Below, piece by piece: positions 23,221 to 33,655 of a stretch of DNA of 64,000 bases. Source of the DNA: Malania oleifera (taxonomy: Eukaryota; Streptophyta; Magnoliopsida; Santalales; Ximeniaceae); assembly GCF_029873635.1 (NCBI RefSeq), contig NC_080421.1:1736001-1800000 (forward strand), written 5' to 3'. The first letter of the stretch is position 1. The number at the start of each line of letters is the position of its first letter. Under the pieces are notes generated by a model, which made no database searches, was not told where the DNA came from, and saw only the letters and a list, made by a program, of their open reading frames with translations. Position numbers and translations under genes: made by a program.

Positions 23221-25574
23221 TTGGTTAAAGCTTCTAGAAGAAGCTTTTCAATTACAAATTGAATTTGGCCAGACTTGCACCTCTCATCTCTCTTTGCTTT
23301 TTTCTCCTACTCTCGTCTCTTTCCTCCGCCTGCCTCTCTTTCTCTCTCCTTGATTTCTTCGGCAAATCGAGTGCCAATCGGAGAATGAAAAATACCATTG
23401 GATTCCATTCTCCACTACTGTCAATTTAACAGGAGTGGATTTGTCGTATGAGAGTTGTAGGCACTACTTCTGGGATAAGGTAAACCTACTTTTTTTCCTC
23501 AATTTCTCTCAAATTTTCAGCCTAACTGACGATCTAAAATCAGCACGTGGTTTTAGGAGTATTTCTCTACAAGTCTAGTGGAGCGGATTTTTGAACTGGA
23601 CTTTCCAGGCCCCACTTCAAGGTTAGGGTAAGATTTAGGAAATTAAGCAAATTAGATGATTTTTAAAGTTTAATTGTTTATTTGGAGTTTATGGACTTAG
23701 GAAATGTTAAAATAATATTTTATTTGGGGTTGATTTGATTGAACTAGGATTATTGAATCAGGATTCGGGTGAGCGCCACAGACATCATTTTGGGGTCCCT
23801 GCTGGCATAGTTTCTAAAAACTAGGTAAGGAGAATAGATTAAGCCAATAATTTTGTAATTCAACCGGTTAAAATGGAAATTATGTGTTTGTGTGTGTGTG
23901 TATGATTATCATGTGGGTTTAAAAAAAACCAACCGTTTAAACTGTGATTTTGAGTTTAGGGTTGTGTTATTAGTTATTATTTGCGAAAATGGAATGATTA
24001 AAGTAATGGATTTTTTGGATAAATTGTGGAGATAATTTAACGTGTATTTTCAGTAAAACAGATGATGAACATGGATTGACTTATTATTTTAGATGATATA
24101 ATTATGCATATTATTCAAATCGTGTGGCATGAGTAAAGTAAATATATTATGTTGAAGTATGATATATTTATGAGCTGTTGGAAATACTGAAATGCGTTGA
24201 GAATATATATTGTGTGTGATTGATTAAAATAGAGATAAATGTGAATGTTAAATTGCAACTTATGGTTTGAGAACTCCGGTGGACCATAGTAGGCATAATA
24301 CTGTTGTGCGTGATTCCTGAAGAGGTAGTGCACCCACACGTCTTAAAAAGAGCATGGAGACGAGATGATCGATTGGGCTGAGAAGGGTAGAGTCTCCCTG
24401 GAGTCTAAACCAGTATGGGAATAGCCAATCTGACTTACAGACTGAAGATGTTGTCATTGATTTAACTCTGGTGGGCCGACTAGGGTTAAGTCCAACCTAC
24501 TGCACAACCCCTCATGGGGGGAAACATGATAGTGTTTATCCATCTGGTAATGAGTTCTAAATGCATAATTTTTTTATTTAACCAGTGAATATTATATAAC
24601 AGTGTATGTGAAATATTTGCAAATACTGAGCATGTGAAGATAGAAGATGAGAAATGTGAAATGAGATTATGTGATATGAAATACTAAGAAATGTGAGAAC
24701 TGAGATCATGAATAGATGAATATTACGGAGATAACAGATACAGAGTAAATAATAAATGTATTATATATTGTAATATTATATTTATTTGAGGCGAGGTAAA
24801 CTCTTCGCCCGAGGGTTTGCTGAGAAAGGCGAATGCCCTGATAGGTATCAAATGTAGTCATACTAGGTTGCATAATGTATTAGAGTAGAGGGTAGCTACA
24901 TGCATGAGCGTGTAATCTCCCATATTCTCAGGTATTCTCGTTGATAAATAATTGTGTGAATGTGTGCGAATATAAGACAAACTATCCACTTGAGAGTTTA
25001 TTGAGTAAGCTAAGTGCCTTGATGAGCATCAGTTGTAACCATACCTGGTTACATAAGGTATCAGAATAGAGGGGCGCTACTGGTATGGGCGGGTAATCAT
25101 CCTAATCCTTGGGAAACTCTCGTTAATAAAATACACTGCATGTGTGTGAGTAGGGATAGAGAATAATTTCATAATTATGGATTAATTTGTAAATGATGAT
25201 TATATTTTGTACACAAACCTCATGATAGCCACACACTTGTATTAATCTATTTCGTCTTACTGAGATGTGTCTCACCCGATATGAATTTCATTTTTTCAAT
25301 ACTTCCGCATGATTGAGCTTAACGAGCTCGGGGTTGCGTTTGTTGACATAGCATTTTTGTAAGAGGGTACAGATCTTGGATGTATTTTTGGTTTATGTTT
25401 TTAGTTTTTTGAGATGAATATATATGAATACTGGATGTTGGGAAATTTTTGGATGTTTATATAGAACTCTAGTATATTATAGAGAATGTTTATTTATTTT
25501 TCATTGCGTGATTGAAGTTATGGTATCAGACGCAGGTGATTGGATTACATCACACCCCGGACCCCACTTGGTCA
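23065..25574 (+). repeat. 3' LTR of the 18181-25574 element
   Basis: It starts TGTAGTAACCCAG and is highly similar to the 5' LTR throughout, including the (TA)n run, leader, splice-like GTAAGG sites, ACTCCGGTGGACCATAGTAGGCA and the GATGTGTCTCACCC block. The end reads CACTTGGTCA: compared with the 5' LTR about 13 bases of the terminus are deleted. Confidence 0.85.
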
Positions 25575-25720
25575 CAAGTTCATAGTAAAATGGAAAAGCA
25601 TTGGAGACAAAGAAATCAATTAGATTTTAATGGAAGATATGGAACCGTTTTCGTGGACAGCGTTTAAAAATACATAGTGTCAGAGTTTACAAAGATGTAA
25701 ACTGCATAAGTAAAGGAAAA
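25575..25720 (+). pseudogene. Ty3/gypsy chromovirus pol remnant: chromodomain (3' piece)
   Basis: This continues the pol remnant that stops at 18180. One frame reads FIVKWKSIGDKEIN, a stop, then ILMEDMEPF. This matches the chromodomain pattern (f.VKWKG...EASWE...) fused to chromovirus integrases, with a stop where the conserved Trp is expected. Homology fades after about 25720. Confidence 0.72.
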
Positions 25721-26711
25721 TATCATGAGTCGAACTTGTTTTTAGGGCATTATGCTTGCTTGTAAAAACTTTGTCTACATAGAATGAGTAACCATTATGT
25801 AAATAATAGTATATATATTATTCATTGAGTATGATAATGTCTTAATGTAAAATGTGAATACGACTTCTTCCTAATATTAGAGTTATAAGAGCGTATAAAG
25901 CACTTTTGGGGAGGGTGAATGCTCATCGGTCATTGTAAAATTGAATAGTATTTGTAAACATGTTTAGCTTAACTATCTCCCTCATTAAACACATGTTGAT
26001 TACAAAGGTGTTAATAATAAATTGTGTTACTTATAGTTCATCACATGAGTTAATTTTCTTTCATGAATATTTACACTTCTGCTTATTTTACATTTGAATT
26101 TATGAATTTGGTTATGTAATAAAATCACAATATACTTTCAAATTGACTACATAAGAAAAAGTGCTAAAATTAGTGTTGCACAACCCTTCGATAAGTTGTG
26201 AAGTGTTCAACTTATAACAATAAGTACTTTTGTACCAAGCGCATCACCATTGTTCATGGGTTTCGCAAAATGCTCACGATCACAAATTTTTTTAAAAAAA
26301 AAAAAAAATTAAACTATTTGCCACTTCGAAATGTGTGTCCTCTTGAGAGTTGAGTGGACCTCACACTCGTCCTAAGAGTATCTCAAGCACACAGGGCCAC
26401 TGGGTCCCACATTGACCCACACCCAGAGTGTGGGACCCACTAGGTCTTGTGGGATACAATTTTCAAACATGGAACCCACCTTATTTTTGTACTTGGGATG
26501 CCCTTAAGACACACTTTTGGGGAAGTTTAGTTTAACCTAAAAACTCTTTTGTAGTATTAAAATCGAATATCCTACATTTGTATTAACCATATAGCAACCA
26601 TTCATTTGATAGATTCCACCACTAAAAAGTCATGCAACCCGTCGAATAAATGACTGTGATATATAAAGATATGAAAGATTTAGTTTAGTTGAATTATTCA
26701 AATAATAAGTT

Positions 26712-26774
<63 letters not shown>

Positions 26775-27050
26775 AAAATTAAAGGGAAAATTTTATTAAT
26801 AGATTTTTCAATTTGATCTATTTTTTTATAAATAATTTCTTATATCAATCAGTAATAAAATTAAATGTCGAGTATTAAAAACTTTAAAATAATGTTCAAT
26901 AATTAATAATATAGAATGCTAAAAGTATAGGGCCTTGAATTTTATTTTAATATTTAAAGAAATGATCGTTACTAAAATTAATATTAAAATTGAATACTTG
27001 TTAAACTAGAAACAACTTAATTATATTTTTTCACGAAAGTAATTAACGTC
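25721..27050. other. AT-rich spacer with (GA)n tract
   Basis: No gene supported. A (GA)n run lies at 26715-26772. The stretch 26330-26520 is less AT-rich (repeated GGGTCCCAC / GGGACCCAC wording) but has no credible frame. Confidence 0.45.
26715..26772. repeat. (GA)n microsatellite
   Basis: A near-perfect AG run of about 58 bases. Confidence 0.92.
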
Positions 27051-27370
27051 GCTGGCCCCTGTTATGGCTCGTGATATTACAGGCCATGTGCTCTCCAATC
27101 TCTAGCCTCCACGTGCCCAATTGCACACTTTCTCGACTCTTTTTTTCAAGATAATGTCAAAGACGCTGACGGGGATCTCCACGTGGTTCAACTCGGAGGA
27201 CAACGCGTCAAAGGGTGTTCTGGTAATTGCGCAAGAGGGGCAGAGACCACAAGGCCGTCAATGTTTGATTGTGACATTTTCAATGTTTGACAGCTAACAG
27301 CTTCTCCGAAAGGGCCCAAGGAAAATTCCTAGGTAAACGAAACCGTCAATTGGGGTTGGCTGCTTTTACC
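27051..27370. promoter_or_regulatory. GC-richer, promoter-like patch with two G-box cores
   Basis: About 300 bp of balanced composition in AT-rich surroundings. CACGTG occurs at 27112 and 27180 in the contexts CTCCACGTGCCC and CTCCACGTGGTT, next to AACGCGTC. G-boxes bind bZIP and bHLH factors in plants. No downstream coding exon can be identified, so this may be an orphan promoter, an intergenic regulatory patch or part of an unrecognised repeat. Confidence 0.3.
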
Positions 27371-27621
27371 AAACAGCCCCCACCCTTGCCCTCAGCCCAA
27401 GGCATTGGATCATATTTATTTTATCTAATTATTCATTACTATTAATTCACTTTAAAGTTTAAAATTTTTTTAGTTTTTTATACACAAATTCTAAATTTTT
27501 TTTTAATAACCAAGTGAAATTTTATAATTTTCAGTAACCATTAAAGATTAATTTGGAGTCCAACTCCTTTTTCTCCTTAATTTTTCTCCTTCTAAAGAAT
27601 AAAAATCGATAGAAATTTATC

Positions 27622-27797
27622 CCGGGATCGGATTTGTCGAACGTCCAACTGATACACATAAACCATATCCGCATTTCGGACTTTACCCTAATCAGTGAAA
27701 CCTGAGAGCAGAGAACGCTGACCCGTAAGTTTGGTACCACACCAAGGGGTCCAAAGGGCTCATTGGTGGTTGAAGTTCCTATGTAATAAAAAAAAAA
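27622..27797 (+). mobile_element. Poly(A)-tailed 176-bp dispersed repeat, copy 1 (SINE-like)
   Basis: A second copy lies at 63021-63196. Shared wording includes CATCCAACTGAT / CGTCCAACTGAT, GACGCTGATCCGTAAGTTT / GAACGCTGACCCGTAAGTTT and GAAGTTCCTATGTAAT followed by a run of A. The 3' poly(A) suggests retroposition. I could not find clear RNA polymerase III A and B boxes, so a SINE assignment is tentative. It could be a retroposed transcript fragment. Confidence 0.55.
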
Positions 27798-28013
27798 GAA
27801 TAAAAATCAAGTATGATATGTCTGGTAAACAAGTTTTTTAGGGTTTAGGGGTTTAGACAAATTTCTTAGGATTTAGGGTTTTAAAATCAATCTGAACAAC
27901 TCATTTTTTCATAAAAAATTAAGTCAATTCCTTCATAGTAATTTAATCAACTCAATTTGATTATTTTAAAAGATACTTTTAAAAAGACAGTGATAATTTT
28001 TTTAAAAAAATTA

Positions 28014-28274
28014 AGGTAAAAGATAATGACCTCTTCTTAAATTTTGCAAAAAGACAAGGACCTCTTCTAAAATATAAAAAAATTCATTAATCTTTTTTCT
28101 TGAGATTCATCAAAAAGACCTAAATCCCAACTCCAAAAACTTGTCTTTTTGTAAAATACAAATGAAAATTTACTTCTTTTTGACAAATTTCATGACAAGT
28201 TATTGAAATTCTCAAAATCACATGAGAGGTTTATAAAATTTTTGAAAACTCAGGGAGGTCAATGTTCTTTGCCC
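28014..28274. mobile_element. Foldback MITE-like element, copy 2
   Basis: It begins AAGGTAAAAGATAATGACCTC and ends GAGGTCAATGTTCTTTGCCC. The reverse complement of the end is GGGCAAAGAACATTGACCTC, so the ends form an imperfect terminal inverted repeat of about 20 bp. The interior is made of inverted and direct phrases about 30 bp long. It is non-coding and is the best-preserved of four copies. Confidence 0.65.
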
Positions 28275-31200
28275 AAAAAAATAAAACATAATTAAATATT
28301 AGTTTGAATTGTGAATATTTCATTAAGACAAAATAAATTTTTTTATGTCTTGCTATTTGTATTTTACATTTTTTTTTCTCATTCTCTCTTTTTTTATTTG
28401 TGTAGACTTTTTTGTCCCTTTCTTTCAATGTTGCCTTATTTAATGCTCGTAGTAATAAATGTTCTGATTTTTTTAGGTATTCCATACACCTTTTTGAATC
28501 GAATTTAATGAAAGTGTTGTCAATTATTTGACTTTTTGTGTCTCCATCTTGTTTTTTACTTCTCTCATTTTTTTAAAATCTTTTGCGTGACAAAATATTC
28601 TATGTGTAATATTTTTTTTTGTTTTTTATTATATAAATAGGGCAAAAATATTATTAATTTTTCCATAAATATTTTAATATTAGTTTTAAATTAATAATGT
28701 ATTCATCTTTTAACTTTAAATAATTTTTAGTTCAGTTGCTAAATTTAGACTATTGCATAAGTTGAATAATTGGGTATATGGATATTTTGTTATTAAGGTC
28801 AATTAATGTATAAAAATGATTCAATTTTTTTTATTTGAAACAATCAATTCCTAAGTAATTTAGTGTGAAAAGGAATAAAATCATTACATTTATTTTCTTA
28901 CATATTATTACGATCTTGGATTACCATTTCTGAGCTCAAATTTTTATGAGATATAATTTTTCATAATGTTGCATGTCATCGAATAATTATAATAAATTTA
29001 ATATTAATAAATATTATACCTACTTACCCCTTGTGGGGGGATAAGGTTAAATCGTAATTCTCTCTCACACCCTCATTCTTTTGGTCTCACTCAACAAGAT
29101 AAGGTTGGTCGTTATCTGACCAATGGTCCAATACTCTTCCACGCCATTTAGGTTGACTCATACCATGGGTGATAATTCTTCATCATAGGTAATGAAGGTG
29201 GACAACTCGTCATTTTCGAAAAATGAAGGGTTGATTTACACACAATAGAATTATAATATTGCACAGAGTAATTGTTTTTAAACTTTGTGAAAATATTGTT
29301 GATTGCAGTTACTCATCTAATATTGAAAATAAATAAATAAATAGATAGATAAATAAATTATATATATATATATATATATGAATATACTACAAATTTTAAA
29401 GAGATGACGAATTTGATAATAATATTATAGAGTTAATTTTTAGTATAGGGATGTATTTTGAAAAGAAAAAAAATTCAAATAATGAACACATGCTTAATGT
29501 TGACAGCAATAATATTATGATTTTATATTTTTTTGAAAATAATGGTATGCAAGGTCCTTCGGATACATAATTAATCATCGAGATAATGAATATATTCTCT
29601 TATAATTTTTTTTATTTTTAATTATATAAAAAAAATCTTTGATTAGTGGTCCAACTTTTTAAAATTTTGAATTCAAAATTAGTAGAATCTAACATTAAAG
29701 TTTTGATGGTCAAATAGGTTTTCTCGTTCTACCTTTATATATGCACATACGAATAGAAACCATGCAATGCACAAGATATCATTTTTAAAGTAGACAAAAT
29801 ATTTATTTAAAAATTGTAATTATTAGTTTTAAAACACAAATGTATATATTTAAATGTGAAAATCTTTGTAATGCTAAATTAACTGAGAAAGTAATAAAAC
29901 CATTAGTTACATTAACTCCCTACAATTTCTTCTAGAGAAACAATTTTAAAAAATTGTGCATAATTACATTATACAATGAAAATTAAAAGTCATTTATTTC
30001 CCTATATATACCGTTTGTGAGTGTAACGTCTTTCTTTAAATCACATTTTCCATGCTAGCTGTAATGATTATTCTCTTTTTAATTATATTTAGAGGCATTT
30101 AAAAATAAAAATTGATGGCATTCTACAATTTTTTTTCTCACATTGAAATTAATTCATTTTTAAAATTTTTGATTACGAAGTGATAATTATTAAATTAAAT
30201 TATAATCTAAACTGTTCAAAATGAATAAATTTGTGTAAGATTATTTTAATTTTATATTTTCAAATATGGATTTTTGGATTTATAATTGAATTCATGTGAA
30301 TTCATATTAAAATATTGCATACGATCATATTAACTATTTTTTCATTTTTACAAAAAAAATTAAATCTAAATCACAAAATTTATGCTCCTAAATATTACAC
30401 ATATATATATTTGTGTACATGGGAATTAGAGATGATGGAGATAGTAGTGAGTAGTTTTTCAAAACATATAATTTTATTAATTAACCGTTGGTTAATATAT
30501 ATTTTAAAATTTTTAGGGTCAGTATGGATAAAAAAATTTGTTGTATTTTCTCTCTATCAAATACCATTAAAAAAAATAAAAATTTATTCTGGTATGGTTA
30601 AAAATTAAGAATAATCAAATCTTAAATATGTGTATAATTAAAAATTTGTTAATTAATTTGCTATATTTTTTATTTTCTTTTTCACTTTTCTTGATGACTA
30701 ACTATGAAAAAGCGAAATCCTTCCTATTTTCCTTTCCTTTCCCTAATATTTTTCAATTTCTAAATCGACAATTAAGAAAAAAAATTATTTAATATAATTA
30801 AAAATTTAGAAAGCCAAAATTTAAATGTAAGGAATTAAAAATTTGTCGTTTTATTTCTTACATATTCTATTTTCTTTTTTATTTTAATTATTTGCTACCG
30901 TTTTTTCAAGTTCTAAACAAACTCGTATTTTTTTATTATTATTAGAGACTCACTAGAATTTTCAACATAAAAATCTCAAACTTAACCGCAGGTCTACAGT
31001 AAACATTATTCTAGAAACAACTTTTATTTTTTATTTTTAATTAAAAAAAATTAAAAATAAACCACCAAACATATTTTAAATTTTAATGATAGAACCAAAC
31101 AAGTTGACAATTTTAAATTTTAAATTTTCATTTCTTATTATCAATTTTCTTTTTATGATTTTTTCGTTTTTTAAAATTTTGATAGTGATACCAAATGATC

Positions 31201-32353
31201 GTCAAAATTGCTCCATTTTTAGGGTAAATTTTTTGAAACAAATATAGGAACTGTCCAAATATAGTCTATTCACTAATGGTTCATCAAATTTTAGTGATCA
31301 CTCACTCATTACAAAAGACAAATTTTGACTAACAGAATCAATGAAAGATAGTAATTGGTCCACTCTACCATACATTTTTGTCTTTTTATTTTTTTAACTA
31401 TAGTTTAATTTTTTTTAACTGTGTTTTTTTATGACCCGGAATTCTAACCTAGATGGGCTCTTCGGATACCTTTAGATGGTATTAATCGGGAGAGGAGATC
31501 CCACAACTCTCTTACGATAATCAGGACCTTTGTACATAACCTTACATAAGATGTGTTAGCAGGAAATTTACAACTCGCCTATACACCCAAATACACCGAC
31601 ATTTAATTAATCGAGAGGAATGGTGAAACTATTGATTTTATTTATTCAAATACTAATATTCAATGTTAATTGAAAAAGTCGTAAATCTAAAAACATGAGC
31701 TTGACATTTAACTTGAAAAATATAAATTTATTGATTTTTTAAAAAATTTCAAGGGCATATTCTACATTGAAAATTTTAATTTTACAGGGACTCGTTTTAA
31801 TAGTTAAAAATTTTAAAACTTTTACATTGAAAATCCCAAATTCGAAGAATGAGAGATATACCTCTAATAAATTTTTTAAAAAAAATAAGTATACATAATT
31901 TTTTTTACTTATAAAGCCTTTGCGACGGTTTGTCATTAAAGTTGAGGAATTGCACAAATTGTTCATTTAATTTTTTTAATTTATTTTTTTATAAATCAAA
32001 ATGTATTTAAGTGGACATTTGTAGTGTTAGAGACAAATAAAACAAATTATTTTCCTTTATTTAGATAAATAAAAATAATATTTACAATTAAATGGAAAAA
32101 AGAAGAAGAAGGAAACCTCAAAAGTTAAAGAAGCTCTCTAAAAAGGAAAAGTGAAAAAAAAAAAAATGGGGGACCAAAAATTTGGCTAACATGGTAAAAT
32201 TTTAGCTAAAAAGTCTTGAAGCAAGTCTTGAAAAGACAACACCCTCCTTCCCATTTTGCCCTCAAACATTCTTTATATTTTCAAGAAATAAGAATAAAAG
32301 GGCCTGGTAATAAAAAATTTGTGGTGGTGCCTTGTTCCTATGACCAATAATAA
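28275..32353. other. AT-rich intergenic region
   Basis: About 4 kb. Open frames (for example 30315-30608 plus) are composed of AT-rich low-complexity codons with no domain. Less AT-rich patches at about 29020-29230 and 31430-31610 show no recognisable frame or termini. A TA run lies at about 29360-29379. Confidence 0.5.
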
Positions 32354-32664
32354 GGGTAAAGGATATTTATTTTCTTCGAGATTTAACAAAAAGACAAACA
32401 TACTTCTTAAAATTTAAAAAATATCAAAAATTTCTTCAAAGATTTTTAAATTACCAAAAACATCCTCTTAGATTTATTAAAAAGGCACACACCTTTCCAT
32501 AAAAAAATTACTTTTTTTACAAATAAAATAAGAATTTGTGTCTTTTTAACAAAGATAAGATTTTTGAAATTCTTGAAATCTAAAAGATATTTCTAAAATT
32601 TTTGAAATTTTAGTAAAAGTTATTATCTTTTTTTCTAAATCTCATAAGAGATGAGTATCTTTCA
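32354..32664. mobile_element. Foldback MITE-like element, copy 3
   Basis: It starts GGGTAAAGGATATTTATTTTC and ends ATAAGAGATGAGTATCTTTC. The interior phrases (TTGAAATTCTTGAAATC, AACAAAAAGACAAACATA) are shared with the copy at 28014. The terminal inverted repeat is degraded. Confidence 0.5.
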
Positions 32665-33359
32665 TAATAATAATAATAATAATAATAAATAACTTTTGGC
32701 TCATATTTTAAGATTAGTAAATAAAAAGGGCATAAAATGAAAATTATTCGATTTCTCAAAAAATGTATTCCTGATGATGCCGAACACACTCAAATTTAGA
32801 ATAAACTCATGAACAATATTTAGTTTTCTAAATCAAGAGGACTTTGAAATATATTTTGAAAGAATTTAGCATTGCAGTAGAAATATCGTAAATAAAAAAA
32901 CATAGCTTCGGATGTGATTCAACCAAAATAAAATTTTCTACAAAAAAATTTAATATAATATGACTAAAAATTTTAACAAATATTTTAAAGGACTTAAATC
33001 ATATGTATTTTTCTTAATAAATAGAAATATATGAATAAAAATATACATCTAAAAATGTGAGTGATGGGGAAGACACATCACACCAATAAAAATATTTTAA
33101 TAATAATAATAGAAAAAGAATATCTGGGGGAGGGTGGGGGAGTGCGCATAGCCAAACCCACCATAAGGAGATTTGTACAATTGGCTACTTCCACTTCCAG
33201 TGTACCCACTTTTACTTAGTTCTCTCCAATCCCCCACAGTAGGCAAATAGTCAAAAGACGCGTGCTCTGGAAAAAAAAAAAAAAAACAAGAAAAGAAAGA
33301 TCCATTCTCAATCCGAAATACGAAAATTCCCAATCCCACCGAAATTAAAATTCGGTACA
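32665..33359 (+). promoter_or_regulatory. Upstream region of the DUF630/DUF632 gene
   Basis: Non-coding, AT-rich to about 33115, then of more balanced composition towards the gene. An (AAT)n run lies at about 32667-32690. No TATA box can be called with confidence. The promoter presumably lies here or in the first part of the leader, but the start site cannot be fixed from sequence. Confidence 0.4.
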
Positions 33360-33655
33360 TTTCATCCACACCGACGAACATCCCTCTCTCTCTCTCTCTT
33401 CTGCTACAACCCGACGATACACTGTCCGCTGGCAAAGATTCCTCTGTTCGGCTCTCCATCTCTCTCTGGAAACCCTAATCTATCCTGATCTCCAATTCAC
33501 CGCCATGTCTCTTTTCCTTATCTCCTGAAGAAGTCGTTCTCAAGCGCACACACAGAGGCGTGAGGGAGGGGGGAGAGAGAGAGAGAGGGACGCGGACGGC
33601 TCAAAGCTCAACTCTCGAGGTTCCTCTTTCTCTCTCTCTCTCTCTGGCTCTCTAG
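33360..33655 (+). promoter_or_regulatory. Presumed 5' leader with CT/GA tracts
   Basis: It contains CT runs at about 33383-33399 and 33626-33645 and a GA run at about 33571-33589, a composition frequent in plant core promoters and leaders. The main start codon follows at 33656 in the context TCTAGATGGGC. An upstream ORF lies inside (33505-33528). Confidence 0.5.
33505..33528 (+). promoter_or_regulatory. 7-codon upstream ORF in the leader
   Basis: ATG in the context CACCGCCATGT opens a frame MSLFLIS that ends at TGA, 127 bases before the main start. If transcription starts upstream of it, it could lower translation of the main ORF. This is inference; the transcription start is unknown. Confidence 0.4.

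Larger units (their letters stand above)
18181..25574 (+). mobile_element. Non-autonomous LTR retrotransposon with both LTRs and no coding interior
   Basis: Two long direct LTRs (18181-22563 including an insertion, and 23065-25574) flank only about 500 bp. The primer-binding site TGGTATCAGAGC is at 22567-22578 and a purine tract (TTTTGAGGGAAAAA) at 23051-23064. The element is flanked by CAACT (18176-18180) and CAAGT (25575-25579), a 5-bp duplication with one change, inside a decayed chromovirus pol that continues on both sides. No gag or pol can be read in the interior, so it depended on other elements or lost its coding part. It is LARD-like in organisation, but with a much shorter interior. 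Confidence 0.85.
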
